DNA of 34,014 bases from positions 1 through 34,014 of the forward strand of contig CALAML010000137.1 in NCBI GenBank assembly GCA_937925845.1, read 5' to 3'. This DNA comes from an uncultured Acidimicrobiales bacterium (GTDB lineage Bacteria; Actinomycetota; Acidimicrobiia; Acidimicrobiales; CALAML01). This document shows, piece by piece, positions 14,427 through 21,360 of this stretch (the stretch's first letter is position 1; each line of letters starts with the position of its first letter). A program made the position numbers and the translations under genes. Below the pieces are notes generated by a model that saw nothing but the letters and a program-made list of their open reading frames with translations, was not told the DNA's origin and ran no database searches.

Positions 14427-15839
14427 ATGTCTCGTTCTTTGTGTCTGATTCTCGCTGGTATCGCGTTGGTGATCGTGAGCTGCTCGAGCAGCGGTGACGG
14501 TGGCAACCAACTTGAGGCCAACGAGGCGCCGAGCACCACCGCCGCACCCGAGGCCGGGGCCAGCGAAGACGGGGGCAACGGTGAAGACGACGACACCTCG
14601 GACGGATCCGACGTCACCGGCCTGGTCGACAATGACGGCAACGTCGAGGTCGGGACCCCGACCGACGAAGATGCCACGGACTACTTCGAGTTGGCTGCCG
14701 AGATTGCGGTGGCCGAAGACGACCGGTCCCTGCCACCGGAAGACCCCGAAGCCCCAACCGGCGCTTACGGCTACAGCCGCTACGTCTACACCACCTCCAG
14801 CGGCGAGATCGTTCCCTCGTTGATCGAAGGCCCCCGCGGTCGCCAAACCCGGTGTCAAGATTTGGACAAGAACTGCTCGTACTCCGAGCTCAAAGCGCTT
14901 TACGACAGCGGAGAGGAAGTTCCCGAGTACCTCAATATGGACCGCGACACGCTCGGCGAACTCGTGAACCAACTCGACCGGGTGAATGCGGCGGTGATGT
15001 CCTATGACAGCATCGCTGACGCCTGCGCCGCCGGCTTCGTCAAAAGCACCAACCAGAACGCCAACATGGGCATCCACATGATCGACCCGACGGCAGGCAG
15101 CATCGCCCTCGGCGGTGAGTTCAACCCCGATCAGCCCCAGATGGTGCTGTTCGCCAAAGAAGATGGCCAAACCCTGGACGGCACCGAAATCGGTAGCTGC
15201 ACCGAGGACGGAGGCTGGGACGGCCCAGACGGGTTCGAACCGGTCGGAGCAGTCTTCAACCTGAACCTGACCGAAAACCACCCCGACGGTTTTGCTGGCG
15301 ACATCGACAACTGGCACATCCACTACAACACCTGCATCGCCCGCAGCGCCGACCGTGCCGTTGAGGGTTCCGACATGGGCGAAGGCGGCAGCGCCGTCAC
15401 CGAGCAGCAGTGCCAGAACGCAGGTGGCCGATTCCTGCCGGTGATACCGAGCTGGATGATGCACGCTTACGTCGCCGACGACTTCGATGCTCAGGCTGGC
15501 GTGTTCTCGATGTTTAACCCGTCGGTCTGGCCCCGGGTTGAGACCGACACCCTCAAGGCCAGTCGCACCGTCGACACCGAAGACGCGCTCGACGCACCCA
15601 TCAACAACTTCGACTTCGGAGACATCACGGCCAAGGTGGGGGAGACGATCCGATTCTCCAACTCTGACAGCCTGCCCCACACCGTGACCGCCGGAACCGC
15701 CTTCGATCCGTCGGCCCAGTTCGACTCCGGCATTCTTGGCACCGGTCAAAGCTTCGACCTGTCCTTCGACACCGCCGGCAGCTACGAACTCTTCTGCGTC
15801 CTGCACCCCGACATGACTGCGGTCATCGAAGTCGAATAA
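14427..15839 (+). CDS. Lipoprotein with C-terminal type 1 copper (plastocyanin-like) domain
   Basis: From the ATG at 14427 the protein has 470 residues. A signal sequence ends in the lipobox VIVSC (Cys19), followed by an acidic Ser/Gly/Asp-rich linker to about residue 75. The central region (about 80-390) is unfamiliar; it contains several cysteines and HIHYNTCIAR- and MMHAYVADDF-like segments. The last 79 residues form a cupredoxin: first copper His in SLPHTVTAG, then Cys, His and Met in ELFCVLHPDMTAVIEVE, the amicyanin/plastocyanin C-x2-H-x2-M arrangement. It is thus a membrane-tethered extracytoplasmic copper protein with probable electron-transfer or copper-binding role. A good ribosome site GAGGGG is 6 bases upstream; an upstream extension to 14358 lacks support. 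A strong hairpin follows the stop. Confidence 0.82.
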   Translation: MSRSLCLILAGIALVIVSCSSSGDGGNQLEANEAPSTTAAPEAGASEDGGNGEDDDTSDGSDVTGLVDNDGNVEVGTPTDEDATDYFELAAEIAVAEDDRSLPPEDPEAPTGAYGYSRYVYTTSSGEIVPSLIEGPRGRQTRCQDLDKNCSYSELKALYDSGEEVPEYLNMDRDTLGELVNQLDRVNAAVMSYDSIADACAAGFVKSTNQNANMGIHMIDPTAGSIALGGEFNPDQPQMVLFAKEDGQTLDGTEIGSCTEDGGWDGPDGFEPVGAVFNLNLTENHPDGFAGDIDNWHIHYNTCIARSADRAVEGSDMGEGGSAVTEQQCQNAGGRFLPVIPSWMMHAYVADDFDAQAGVFSMFNPSVWPRVETDTLKASRTVDTEDALDAPINNFDFGDITAKVGETIRFSNSDSLPHTVTAGTAFDPSAQFDSGILGTGQSFDLSFDTAGSYELFCVLHPDMTAVIEVE

Positions 15840-15840
15840 C

Positions 15841-15889
15841 CAAAAGTTTGCACTTTGCGGGGTCAGACCCTGAAAAGTGCAAACTTTTG
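15841..15889. terminator. Strong hairpin with nested inner palindrome
   Basis: A perfect 16-bp inverted repeat, CAAAAGTTTGCACTTT (15841-15856) against 15874-15889, starts one base after the cupredoxin lipoprotein stop. The 17-base loop itself holds a second palindrome, GGGTC-A-GACCC (15860-15870). The outer arm ends in TTTTG, so on the plus strand it works as a terminator. The nested arrangement is more elaborate than a plain terminator and could be a dispersed repeat element co-opted as one. Confidence 0.75.
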
Positions 15890-15932
15890 ATGCACGCCGG
15901 TCTTGTGAGGCGTGCTGGTAGTTTCGGCGTCT

Positions 15933-17120
15933 ATGTCTGACGACGCTTCTGGGACCGAACTCGACCTTGACCAGCTCCGGGCCGATACCCCGGGCTGTGC
16001 CGCGGTGGCCCACCTCAACAACGCTGGCAGTTCGCTACCGACTCAGCGGATGCTCGATGCGCAGATCGGACACATCAACCTTGAAGCCCGAATCGGTGGC
16101 TACGAAGCGGCCGCCGACCAGGCCGAAGCGTCGGCCGCCGTGTACGACTCGATAGCGGCGCTGATCGGCGGTCGCCGCGAAGAGATTGCTCTGTTGGAGA
16201 ACGCGACCCGGGCATGGGACAGCGCCGTGTACGGCTTCGGCCTGGCGCCCGGCGACCGGGTGCTGGTCGGGCGATCCGAATACTCGAGCAACGTGCTCGG
16301 CCTGTTGCACCTGGCCCGGAGGCGCCGCATCGAACTCGTGCTCATCCCCGATGACGAACACGGCCAGATCTCCCTCGACCATCTTGCCGATGAGTTGTCG
16401 GCCGGCGCCGAAATGGTGTCGCTCAGCCATATGCCGACTAGCGGTGGCCTGGTGAACCCAGCCGCCGCGGTGGGCGCGCTCTGTGCCGAGCACGACACCT
16501 TCTTTATGCTCGACGCCTGCCAGAGCGTTGGCCAGATGCCGATCGACGTCGAGGCGATTGGGTGCCAAGCCTTGGCCGCGACCGGTCGCAAGTATCTGCG
16601 GGCACCGCGCGGGACCGGGTTCTTGTGGGTGGCGGGGGAGTGGATGGAGCGAATCGAGCCCACGTTCCTCGACCAACATGCTGGTGATTGGGTCGCCGAC
16701 GAAAGCTATGTGGTGCATTCCGATGGCCGCCGCTTCGAAACGTGGGAGGGCAGCGTGGCCAACAAGCTCGGACTCGGTGCGGCGGTGGACTACGCCCTTG
16801 ATGTCGACATCACCCGCACCTGGCCGCGAATCCAACAGTTGGCTCACCGTTTGCGGGCCGGCCTCGAAGCCCTACCGGGCATCACGGTTCATGACAAGGG
16901 TCAGGAACTCGGCGGCATCGTGGTGTTTGGCGTCGACGGCAAAGAGGCAGCCGAGGTGCAGGCCCAACTTCGTGCCGAAGCGGTTCATACCTCGGTCAGC
17001 CCGTCCGCTACCGCCCGCTATGACCTTGTGGCCCGAGGCCTGCCTGACCTGGTTCGAGCATCGGTGCACTATTACAACACCGAAGAAGAAGTCGACCGCC
17101 TGCTCAACATTCTCAGCTAG
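15933..17120 (+). CDS. Class V aminotransferase-fold PLP-dependent enzyme
   Basis: The 395-residue protein belongs to the fold type I class V group (cysteine desulfurase, isopenicillin N epimerase, EgtE-like lyases). Characteristic parts are the N-terminal HLNNAGSSLPTQ, ENATRAWDSAV, the cofactor aspartate strand FFMLDACQSVGQMPIDV, the PLP-binding lysine in GRKYLRAPRGTGFLW (K220), and the C-terminal RASVHYYNTEEEVDRLL. The reaction cannot be fixed: a lyase or desulfurase acting on a sulfur or amino-acid substrate is as likely as transamination. No membrane segment is seen. The ATG at 15933 is chosen for the conserved N-terminus; a GTG at 15912 would add seven residues and neither has a good ribosome site. 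It stands alone between the strong hairpin and the palindrome array. Confidence 0.85.
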   Translation: MSDDASGTELDLDQLRADTPGCAAVAHLNNAGSSLPTQRMLDAQIGHINLEARIGGYEAAADQAEASAAVYDSIAALIGGRREEIALLENATRAWDSAVYGFGLAPGDRVLVGRSEYSSNVLGLLHLARRRRIELVLIPDDEHGQISLDHLADELSAGAEMVSLSHMPTSGGLVNPAAAVGALCAEHDTFFMLDACQSVGQMPIDVEAIGCQALAATGRKYLRAPRGTGFLWVAGEWMERIEPTFLDQHAGDWVADESYVVHSDGRRFETWEGSVANKLGLGAAVDYALDVDITRTWPRIQQLAHRLRAGLEALPGITVHDKGQELGGIVVFGVDGKEAAEVQAQLRAEAVHTSVSPSATARYDLVARGLPDLVRASVHYYNTEEEVDRLLNILS

Positions 17121-17140
17121 CCGCCCCGGAAATCCACGTT

Positions 17141-17173
17141 CCTCCAAGGTGAATGTGGTTCACCTTGAAGGAG
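17141..17173 (+). repeat. Palindromic repeat, copy 1 (GGTGAA-N5-TTCACC family)
   Basis: This 33-bp element begins 20 bp after the aminotransferase stop. Its core is CAAGGTGAA-TGTGG-TTCACCTTG (17145-17167), a perfect 9-5-9 inverted repeat extended imperfectly to CCTCC...GGAG. It is identical over all 33 bases to copy 2, 87 bp downstream, and similarity extends several bases on each side (CCACGT before, GAGC..GATC after). Confidence 0.9.
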
Positions 17174-17227
17174 CAAGATCGCCGTGTTTGCAGTGCTGCT
17201 GGCGGTCAGCGAGGCCAGCAACCACGT

Positions 17228-17260
17228 CCTCCAAGGTGAATGTGGTTCACCTTGAAGGAG
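17228..17260 (+). repeat. Palindromic repeat, copy 2 (GGTGAA-N5-TTCACC family)
   Basis: It is identical in sequence and orientation to copy 1. The core GGTGAA is at 17235-17240 and TTCACC at 17246-17251, with the same TGTGG spacer. It sits in the middle of the 224-bp gap between convergent genes, away from either stop codon, so a simple terminator role does not explain it. Confidence 0.9.
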
Positions 17261-17302
17261 CGGGATCCTTGGTTTTCGGTGGTGTCGGAGGTCAAAACCG
17301 AT

Positions 17303-17337
17303 CACCTCCGAGGTGAATGTGGTTCACCTCGGAGGTG
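17303..17337. repeat. Palindromic repeat, copy 3: perfect 15-bp inverted repeat
   Basis: CACCTCCGAGGTGAA (17303-17317) and its exact reverse complement (17323-17337) flank the same TGTGG spacer. Compared with copies 1 and 2, both arms have changed together (CAAGG/CCTTG to CGAGG/CCTCG), preserving pairing. It ends 7 bp from the 3' end of the minus-strand GntR gene, so it could also terminate that operon. Confidence 0.9.
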
Positions 17338-17344
17338 GGAATCG

Positions 17345-17704
17345 CTAGGTGCGGGAGAGGGATTCGCTGATGAGGCGGAGGGTGGTTGCGCCGTCCATGC
17401 CGAGGGCTCGAGCCTGGGTGACAAAGTCGGCTACCAGACGCTTCTGTTCGGCATCGGGGTCGACCACCAGGGCGTTGACGACGGTGCCCCGTCGGCCTCG
17501 CTGAGTCACGAGACCTTCAAGTTCCAACTCCCGGTAGGCCCGGGCGATGGTGTTGTTGGCCAAGCCCAGATCTCCGGCCAGCTGGCGGATTGTCGGGAGC
17601 TTTGACCCCTCGGCTAACTCACCCGAGGCGATGGCCCGGGCGATGATGGCCTGGATCTGCACATACGGCGGATCCTTGGACAGATCGTCGAGTTCGATGA
17701 TCAC
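17345..17704 (-). CDS. GntR-family transcriptional regulator, YtrA subfamily
   Basis: The 119-residue protein has the winged helix of GntR regulators at about residues 10-75 (PPYVQIQAIIARAIASGELAEGSKLPTIRQLAGDLGLANNTIARAYRELELEGLVTQRGRRGTVV), followed by only about 40 residues. That short C-terminus is the hallmark of the YtrA subfamily, whose members usually repress their own operons with membrane or ABC-transporter genes. Its ATG overlaps the stop of the upstream membrane-protein gene (ATGA at 17704-17701), so the two are translationally coupled. A palindrome in the operon promoter (18632-18654) is its likely target. Downstream lies the perfect 15-bp hairpin of copy 3. Confidence 0.92.
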   Translation of the reverse strand: MIIELDDLSKDPPYVQIQAIIARAIASGELAEGSKLPTIRQLAGDLGLANNTIARAYRELELEGLVTQRGRRGTVVNALVVDPDAEQKRLVADFVTQARALGMDGATTLRLISESLSRT

Positions 17705-18624
17705 GCCGGGGCGCCATTCACGCCGGTGGAACCGGGAAGGGTGCCTAAGTCTGGGGTGCCGTCACTGCCGGTGGCCTCGGTCTCGGTCAGGTTGACCACG
17801 CCTTGAACCGGCATATCCGGCAGGTCGAAGTTCGGGAGAAAGCGGGGCAGCGAACGAACGCTCAGGAAGAATCCGACGATGCCGAGGAACCAACTCACTA
17901 TGAGGGCGTAAAGGCTGAGACCTTCGATCGACTCGGTGCCGACGACTGAGGTGGCTGCACCGATGGTGGCGGTGCTGGTCATCACGATGATGCCGAAGAT
18001 CGACATCAGCGAGGCGCTGCGGGCCGCGTGCATGGCGGCGTCAACATCGGGGCCTACGGTCGGGGCTGGCTGGTCGACCACCTGGTTTACGATCACCGCA
18101 CACAGGCCGATAAAGGCGAGCAGACCGATGGAGACGGCAACGACCGAGGTGGCGGAAAGCTCGACACCGTAGACGGTTCCGGATCCGCCATTGATGGCCC
18201 GGCGAATGGTCATCGCTACAGCTCCGAGGCTGGTGAGGCTAGCCAGGCCAACCAGCCAGGGCCTCACGTAGTCGGTGACCGAACGTCGCTCCAAGCGGGC
18301 CTTCTGGGTTGGGGGCCGGGGGGAGGTCAGTTGGGCCACCACTGCGCCCAGCACGTATCCGGCCAAGAGTAGGGTCCAGCCGGGCTCTACTTCGGTGGTG
18401 AGGGTAAGCGCGAGTCCAGCCAGCCACGCAACAAGCGCACCAAGCAGTCGAAAGCGACGGCTGCGCTGAATGGTCGAACGGATTGTGGGCACGTTTCGAG
18501 TGGTCAGCGGCACTGTATAGATCTTGGCGAAGCGGCGGACCTCACGGTCTGACGGCCGCACCAGGCCGGAGACGATGAAGATGAGAACGAAGATGGCAAG
18601 CAGTGCAGTGATGATGCTGGTCAT
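17701..18624 (-). CDS. Seven-helix membrane protein of unknown function
   Basis: The 307-residue protein has about seven hydrophobic segments: near 3-22, 58-78, 80-100, 122-145, 161-187, 205-228 and 236-258. A basic cytoplasmic loop (RPSDREVRRFAKIYTVPLTTRNVP) lies after the first. The soluble, acidic C-terminal tail (about 260-307) is low complexity. I do not recognise the family. It is the first gene of an operon with a YtrA-type GntR regulator, a context in which cell-envelope-stress or export functions are common; this is only inference. The ATG lies 6 bases downstream of a -10-like TACAAT, which implies a leaderless message. Confidence 0.85.
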   Translation of the reverse strand: MTSIITALLAIFVLIFIVSGLVRPSDREVRRFAKIYTVPLTTRNVPTIRSTIQRSRRFRLLGALVAWLAGLALTLTTEVEPGWTLLLAGYVLGAVVAQLTSPRPPTQKARLERRSVTDYVRPWLVGLASLTSLGAVAMTIRRAINGGSGTVYGVELSATSVVAVSIGLLAFIGLCAVIVNQVVDQPAPTVGPDVDAAMHAARSASLMSIFGIIVMTSTATIGAATSVVGTESIEGLSLYALIVSWFLGIVGFFLSVRSLPRFLPNFDLPDMPVQGVVNLTETEATGSDGTPDLGTLPGSTGVNGAPA

Positions 18625-18630
18625 GGGCTT

Positions 18631-18660
18631 ATTGTATTAGGACAATCAATACAAAAGCAA
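18631..18660 (-). promoter_or_regulatory. Predicted leaderless promoter overlapped by a GntR-type operator
   Basis: Read on the minus strand, TTGCTT (18660-18655) and TACAAT (18636-18631) are separated by 18 bp and give a good -35/-10 pair. Only 6 bases separate the -10 box from the ATG at 18624, so transcription should start at or next to the start codon. The spacer and -10 box carry nested inverted repeats: TTGTATT-N9-AATACAA (18632-18654) and ATTGT-N6-ACAAT (18631-18646). A repressor bound here would block the promoter. The GntR protein of the same operon is the obvious candidate. Confidence 0.65.
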
Positions 18661-18710
18661 CAAAAACTTTTCTGGTGCGGTAGTCCAACGAATCGCTGCC
18701 AGAAGGTTCC

Positions 18711-18735
18711 TTCGAGGTGAATGAGGTTCACCTTG
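18711..18735 (+). repeat. Palindromic repeat, copy 4 (GGTGAA-N5-TTCACC family)
   Basis: CGAGGTGAA-TGAGG-TTCACCTTG (18713-18735) has the same core, spacing and orientation as copies 1-3, with one spacer change and one G-T mismatch in the arm. It lies between the divergent membrane-protein and DUF6351 genes, 73 bp before the DUF6351 start. Here it cannot be a terminator for either gene, which favours a protein-binding or dispersed-repeat role. Confidence 0.85.
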
Positions 18736-18807
18736 GAGTTGGTGTTGGGCGAGTTGGTCTGATGGAGTGTTCGGACTGCTTGCCGCGGTGGCTGGGAGGT
18801 ACTGTTC

Positions 18808-21114
18808 GTGGCCATGCGTTCGTTGTTGGTTGGTTTGATGATGGCCGTTGCGGTGGTGCTGTTGATCGGTGCGTGTGGCGGGGACAATGACGGCAGTGAA
18901 TCCGGTGGTAGTGATTCGGCCCAGGTTGATCCCACCGAGTCCGATGACACCGAGCCTGCCGACACCGGTGGTGACGAGACGGGAGCCGCTGACGGTGCCG
19001 ATGAGGTCGGCGACTCAACCGAGGTCGTGGCTGGCGATGACGGCGACGAACACGCCGATGAAGCCGATGGCGACGAACATGCTGATGAGGCGGCACCGGA
19101 GGGTCCGGTTCAGCGCTTTTCCATTCGGGGTCAGGCCGAGATGGTTACCGGCGGCGATGTGCTGGTGGAGTTTGTTGCTGACGGGGTGAGCCCCGACGAC
19201 GTGGCCTTCACCGCCAACGGCGAAAACGTCGACACCACATCGAGAGGCGATGGGCTCTACCTGGTGAGCGGACTCGACCTCGGTGAATCCGTCATCGAGC
19301 CGGCCAGCGTCGAAGACGAAAGCGTCGAAGGTCTGGCCGTGGTCAACCATCCGATCCAGGGGCCGGTGTTCTCCGGACCCCATCAGAGCCCGATCTTTTG
19401 CACCTTCGAGGACTTCGGCCTGGAGCCCGCCGCTGACGCCGATGCCGACAACAACACCAACTGCGACGCCGAGGCCAAGGTGGAGTGGGGCACCATCAAC
19501 GACGAGGGTGACTTCGAAGCGTTCGAGGGCGATATCGCGCCGGACGACATCGACCCCAATGACCCCGACACGCTGATCATCCGTCGGGAACAGGGGACCA
19601 TCAACCGCGGCATCTACCAGGTGGTGGTGGCCGATCCATCCTTGGGAGCCGAACCGATCGAACTCGGCAAACACCTCATTTACCGCTTCGGCGGCGGCTG
19701 CGGTACCGGCTTCACCCAGGGACGAGGCCTGGGCAGCAACATCCTCGACGAGGAATCGTTGGCCGCCGGCTTCATCATCGCCACCTCCACCTTCAACACG
19801 TTCCAGACCCACTGCAACGACGTGCTGAGCGCCGAAACCCTGATGATGGTCCAGGAGCACGTCGATGAAACGCTTGGGCCGATCGGCCTCACTATCGGTC
19901 GGGGAGGATCCGGCGGAGCGATCCAGCAGTATCTGATCGCCCAGAACTATCCCGGTCTGCTCGACGCTCTCAACCCGAGCGTCAGCTTCCCCGACGCTGC
20001 CTCGATCTCCGGCGGCGTCACCGATTGCGGCCTCCTCGTGGCCTACTGGGAGACCGAAGCCGGAGCCGACTTCGACGATGATGCCCGCACCGCCATCTCC
20101 GGCCATGGCACACCCCAGTTCTGCTTCGCCTGGGTCACCACCTTCGTCGGCAACGTCAGCCCATCGGCCAGCTGCTCCGACACCGTCCCGGAGGAACTGA
20201 TCTACAACGCGCAGGACAATGCAGACGGCCTGCGCTGCACCCTCCAGGATTCAGGTGCCAACATCTTCGGGCTCGACGAGAACGGCTTCGGGCGACGAGC
20301 CCTCGACAACGTCGGAGTGGAATACGGCCGGCGAGCCCTCGAGGACGGCCTGATTACGGTCGACCAGTTCCTCACCCTCAACCGCGACATCGGCGGCTAC
20401 GACATCGACGGCAACATCGGCGCCGAGCGCACCGCCGCCGACCCGGAGGTGATCGAGACCGCCTACGCCACGGGCCGGGTACTGCGTGGCGACTCGGCGG
20501 TGGCCGAAATCCCCATCATCGACGTCGACCGCTACAGCGACCTGGCCTTCGACATTCACGACCGGTTCCGCCTCTTCAGCATCCGGGCCCGATTGCTCGG
20601 CGTCGACGGAAACGATCCCGCCGAACTGGCCCAGGCCACCGACAACCGGGTGATCTGGACCCGACCAGGCCGAGGACTGATCGCGGCAGTCAGCAATACC
20701 GAAGAGGAGCCTGAGGTTGAAGCCGTCTCGGGCACCGAACTGGTGCAGAGCCTGGTGGAGTGGGTGCAAACCAACGAACGCCCCGACGGTGTGGCCGACG
20801 ACTGTGTCATCGACTCCGACCGCACCGTCGGTGATGACGTGTTTGCCCCTGGGGAAACCTGTGCCGAGGCCTACCCCTACTTCGGCGACCCCCGCACCGC
20901 GGCCGGTGCCCCGCTACGAAATGACATTCTGAAGTGTGCGTTGGTGCCAGCTGACGCCGAGTCCTACGGCGTGGAGTTCACCGATGAGCAAGGGGCCGAG
21001 CTCGAAGAAGTATTCGCAGACGGCGTCTGCGACTACACCCAGCCCGGCATCGGCCAGGTGCCCCTCGCCGGAACCTGGCTGGATTACACGAACGGTCCTC
21101 TCGACCTGGGCTAG
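18808..21114 (+). CDS. DUF6351-family lipoprotein, serine-hydrolase-like
   Basis: The 768-residue protein starts with a signal sequence and lipobox LIGAC. About 75 very acidic residues follow, with a repeated EHADEADGDEHADEA element, and then a large domain that matches DUF6351 proteins as I recall them (FSGPHQSPIFCTFEDFGL, EQGTINRGIYQVV, LIYRFGGGCG, CNDVLSAETLMMVQEH). The segment TIGRGGSGGAIQQYLIAQNYPGLLDALNPSVSFPD has a GxSGG nucleophile elbow with Ser368, typical of alpha/beta hydrolases of the tannase/esterase type. It is probably anchored outside the membrane and hydrolyses an ester. The substrate is unknown. The GTG at 18808 has GGGAGGT 7 bases upstream; the ATG at 18814 is too far from it. 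Confidence 0.85.
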   Translation: MAMRSLLVGLMMAVAVVLLIGACGGDNDGSESGGSDSAQVDPTESDDTEPADTGGDETGAADGADEVGDSTEVVAGDDGDEHADEADGDEHADEAAPEGPVQRFSIRGQAEMVTGGDVLVEFVADGVSPDDVAFTANGENVDTTSRGDGLYLVSGLDLGESVIEPASVEDESVEGLAVVNHPIQGPVFSGPHQSPIFCTFEDFGLEPAADADADNNTNCDAEAKVEWGTINDEGDFEAFEGDIAPDDIDPNDPDTLIIRREQGTINRGIYQVVVADPSLGAEPIELGKHLIYRFGGGCGTGFTQGRGLGSNILDEESLAAGFIIATSTFNTFQTHCNDVLSAETLMMVQEHVDETLGPIGLTIGRGGSGGAIQQYLIAQNYPGLLDALNPSVSFPDAASISGGVTDCGLLVAYWETEAGADFDDDARTAISGHGTPQFCFAWVTTFVGNVSPSASCSDTVPEELIYNAQDNADGLRCTLQDSGANIFGLDENGFGRRALDNVGVEYGRRALEDGLITVDQFLTLNRDIGGYDIDGNIGAERTAADPEVIETAYATGRVLRGDSAVAEIPIIDVDRYSDLAFDIHDRFRLFSIRARLLGVDGNDPAELAQATDNRVIWTRPGRGLIAAVSNTEEEPEVEAVSGTELVQSLVEWVQTNERPDGVADDCVIDSDRTVGDDVFAPGETCAEAYPYFGDPRTAAGAPLRNDILKCALVPADAESYGVEFTDEQGAELEEVFADGVCDYTQPGIGQVPLAGTWLDYTNGPLDLG

Positions 21115-21141
21115 AGAGATCGCGGCCCGCCTGGCGACAGC

Positions 21142-21168
21142 TCAGCTCAGCGCAGTTCGGGGAGCTGA
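21142..21168. terminator. Hairpin after the DUF6351 gene
   Basis: TCAGCTC (21142-21148) and GAGCTGA (21162-21168) form a 7-bp stem with a 13-base loop, 28 bp after the stop; AAA follows but there is no T-tract. The rest of the 246-bp gap to the epimerase gene shows no gene or further clear signal. Confidence 0.4.
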
Positions 21169-21360
21169 AAACCGCTGATGGCGGCGCGGGGCGATCGAAG
21201 CGCCTTGAGCCCATCCAACTTGGCACCGCTCTACCTGATCTCGCGCAGTTGAGGGTCTCAAGTGAGGCGAGGTTGCGTAGTGGGGCGAGGTCATGGTCCG
21301 ACGACCTTCCCCAGCGACGCGGGCCGTCCGGAGCGATCCGGCCTGAGTAGTGTCGAAGGC

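Noticed and set aside
14409..16013. Long minus-strand open frame of 534 codons
   Set aside because: It is antisense to the copper lipoprotein, runs through the strong hairpin at 15841-15889 and has no recognisable domain.
17141..17337. CRISPR-like array (repeats of about 33 bp with unique spacers)
   Set aside because: Only three units, spacers of unequal length (54 and about 42 bp), strong internal dyad symmetry throughout, an isolated fourth copy 1.4 kb away and no cas genes.
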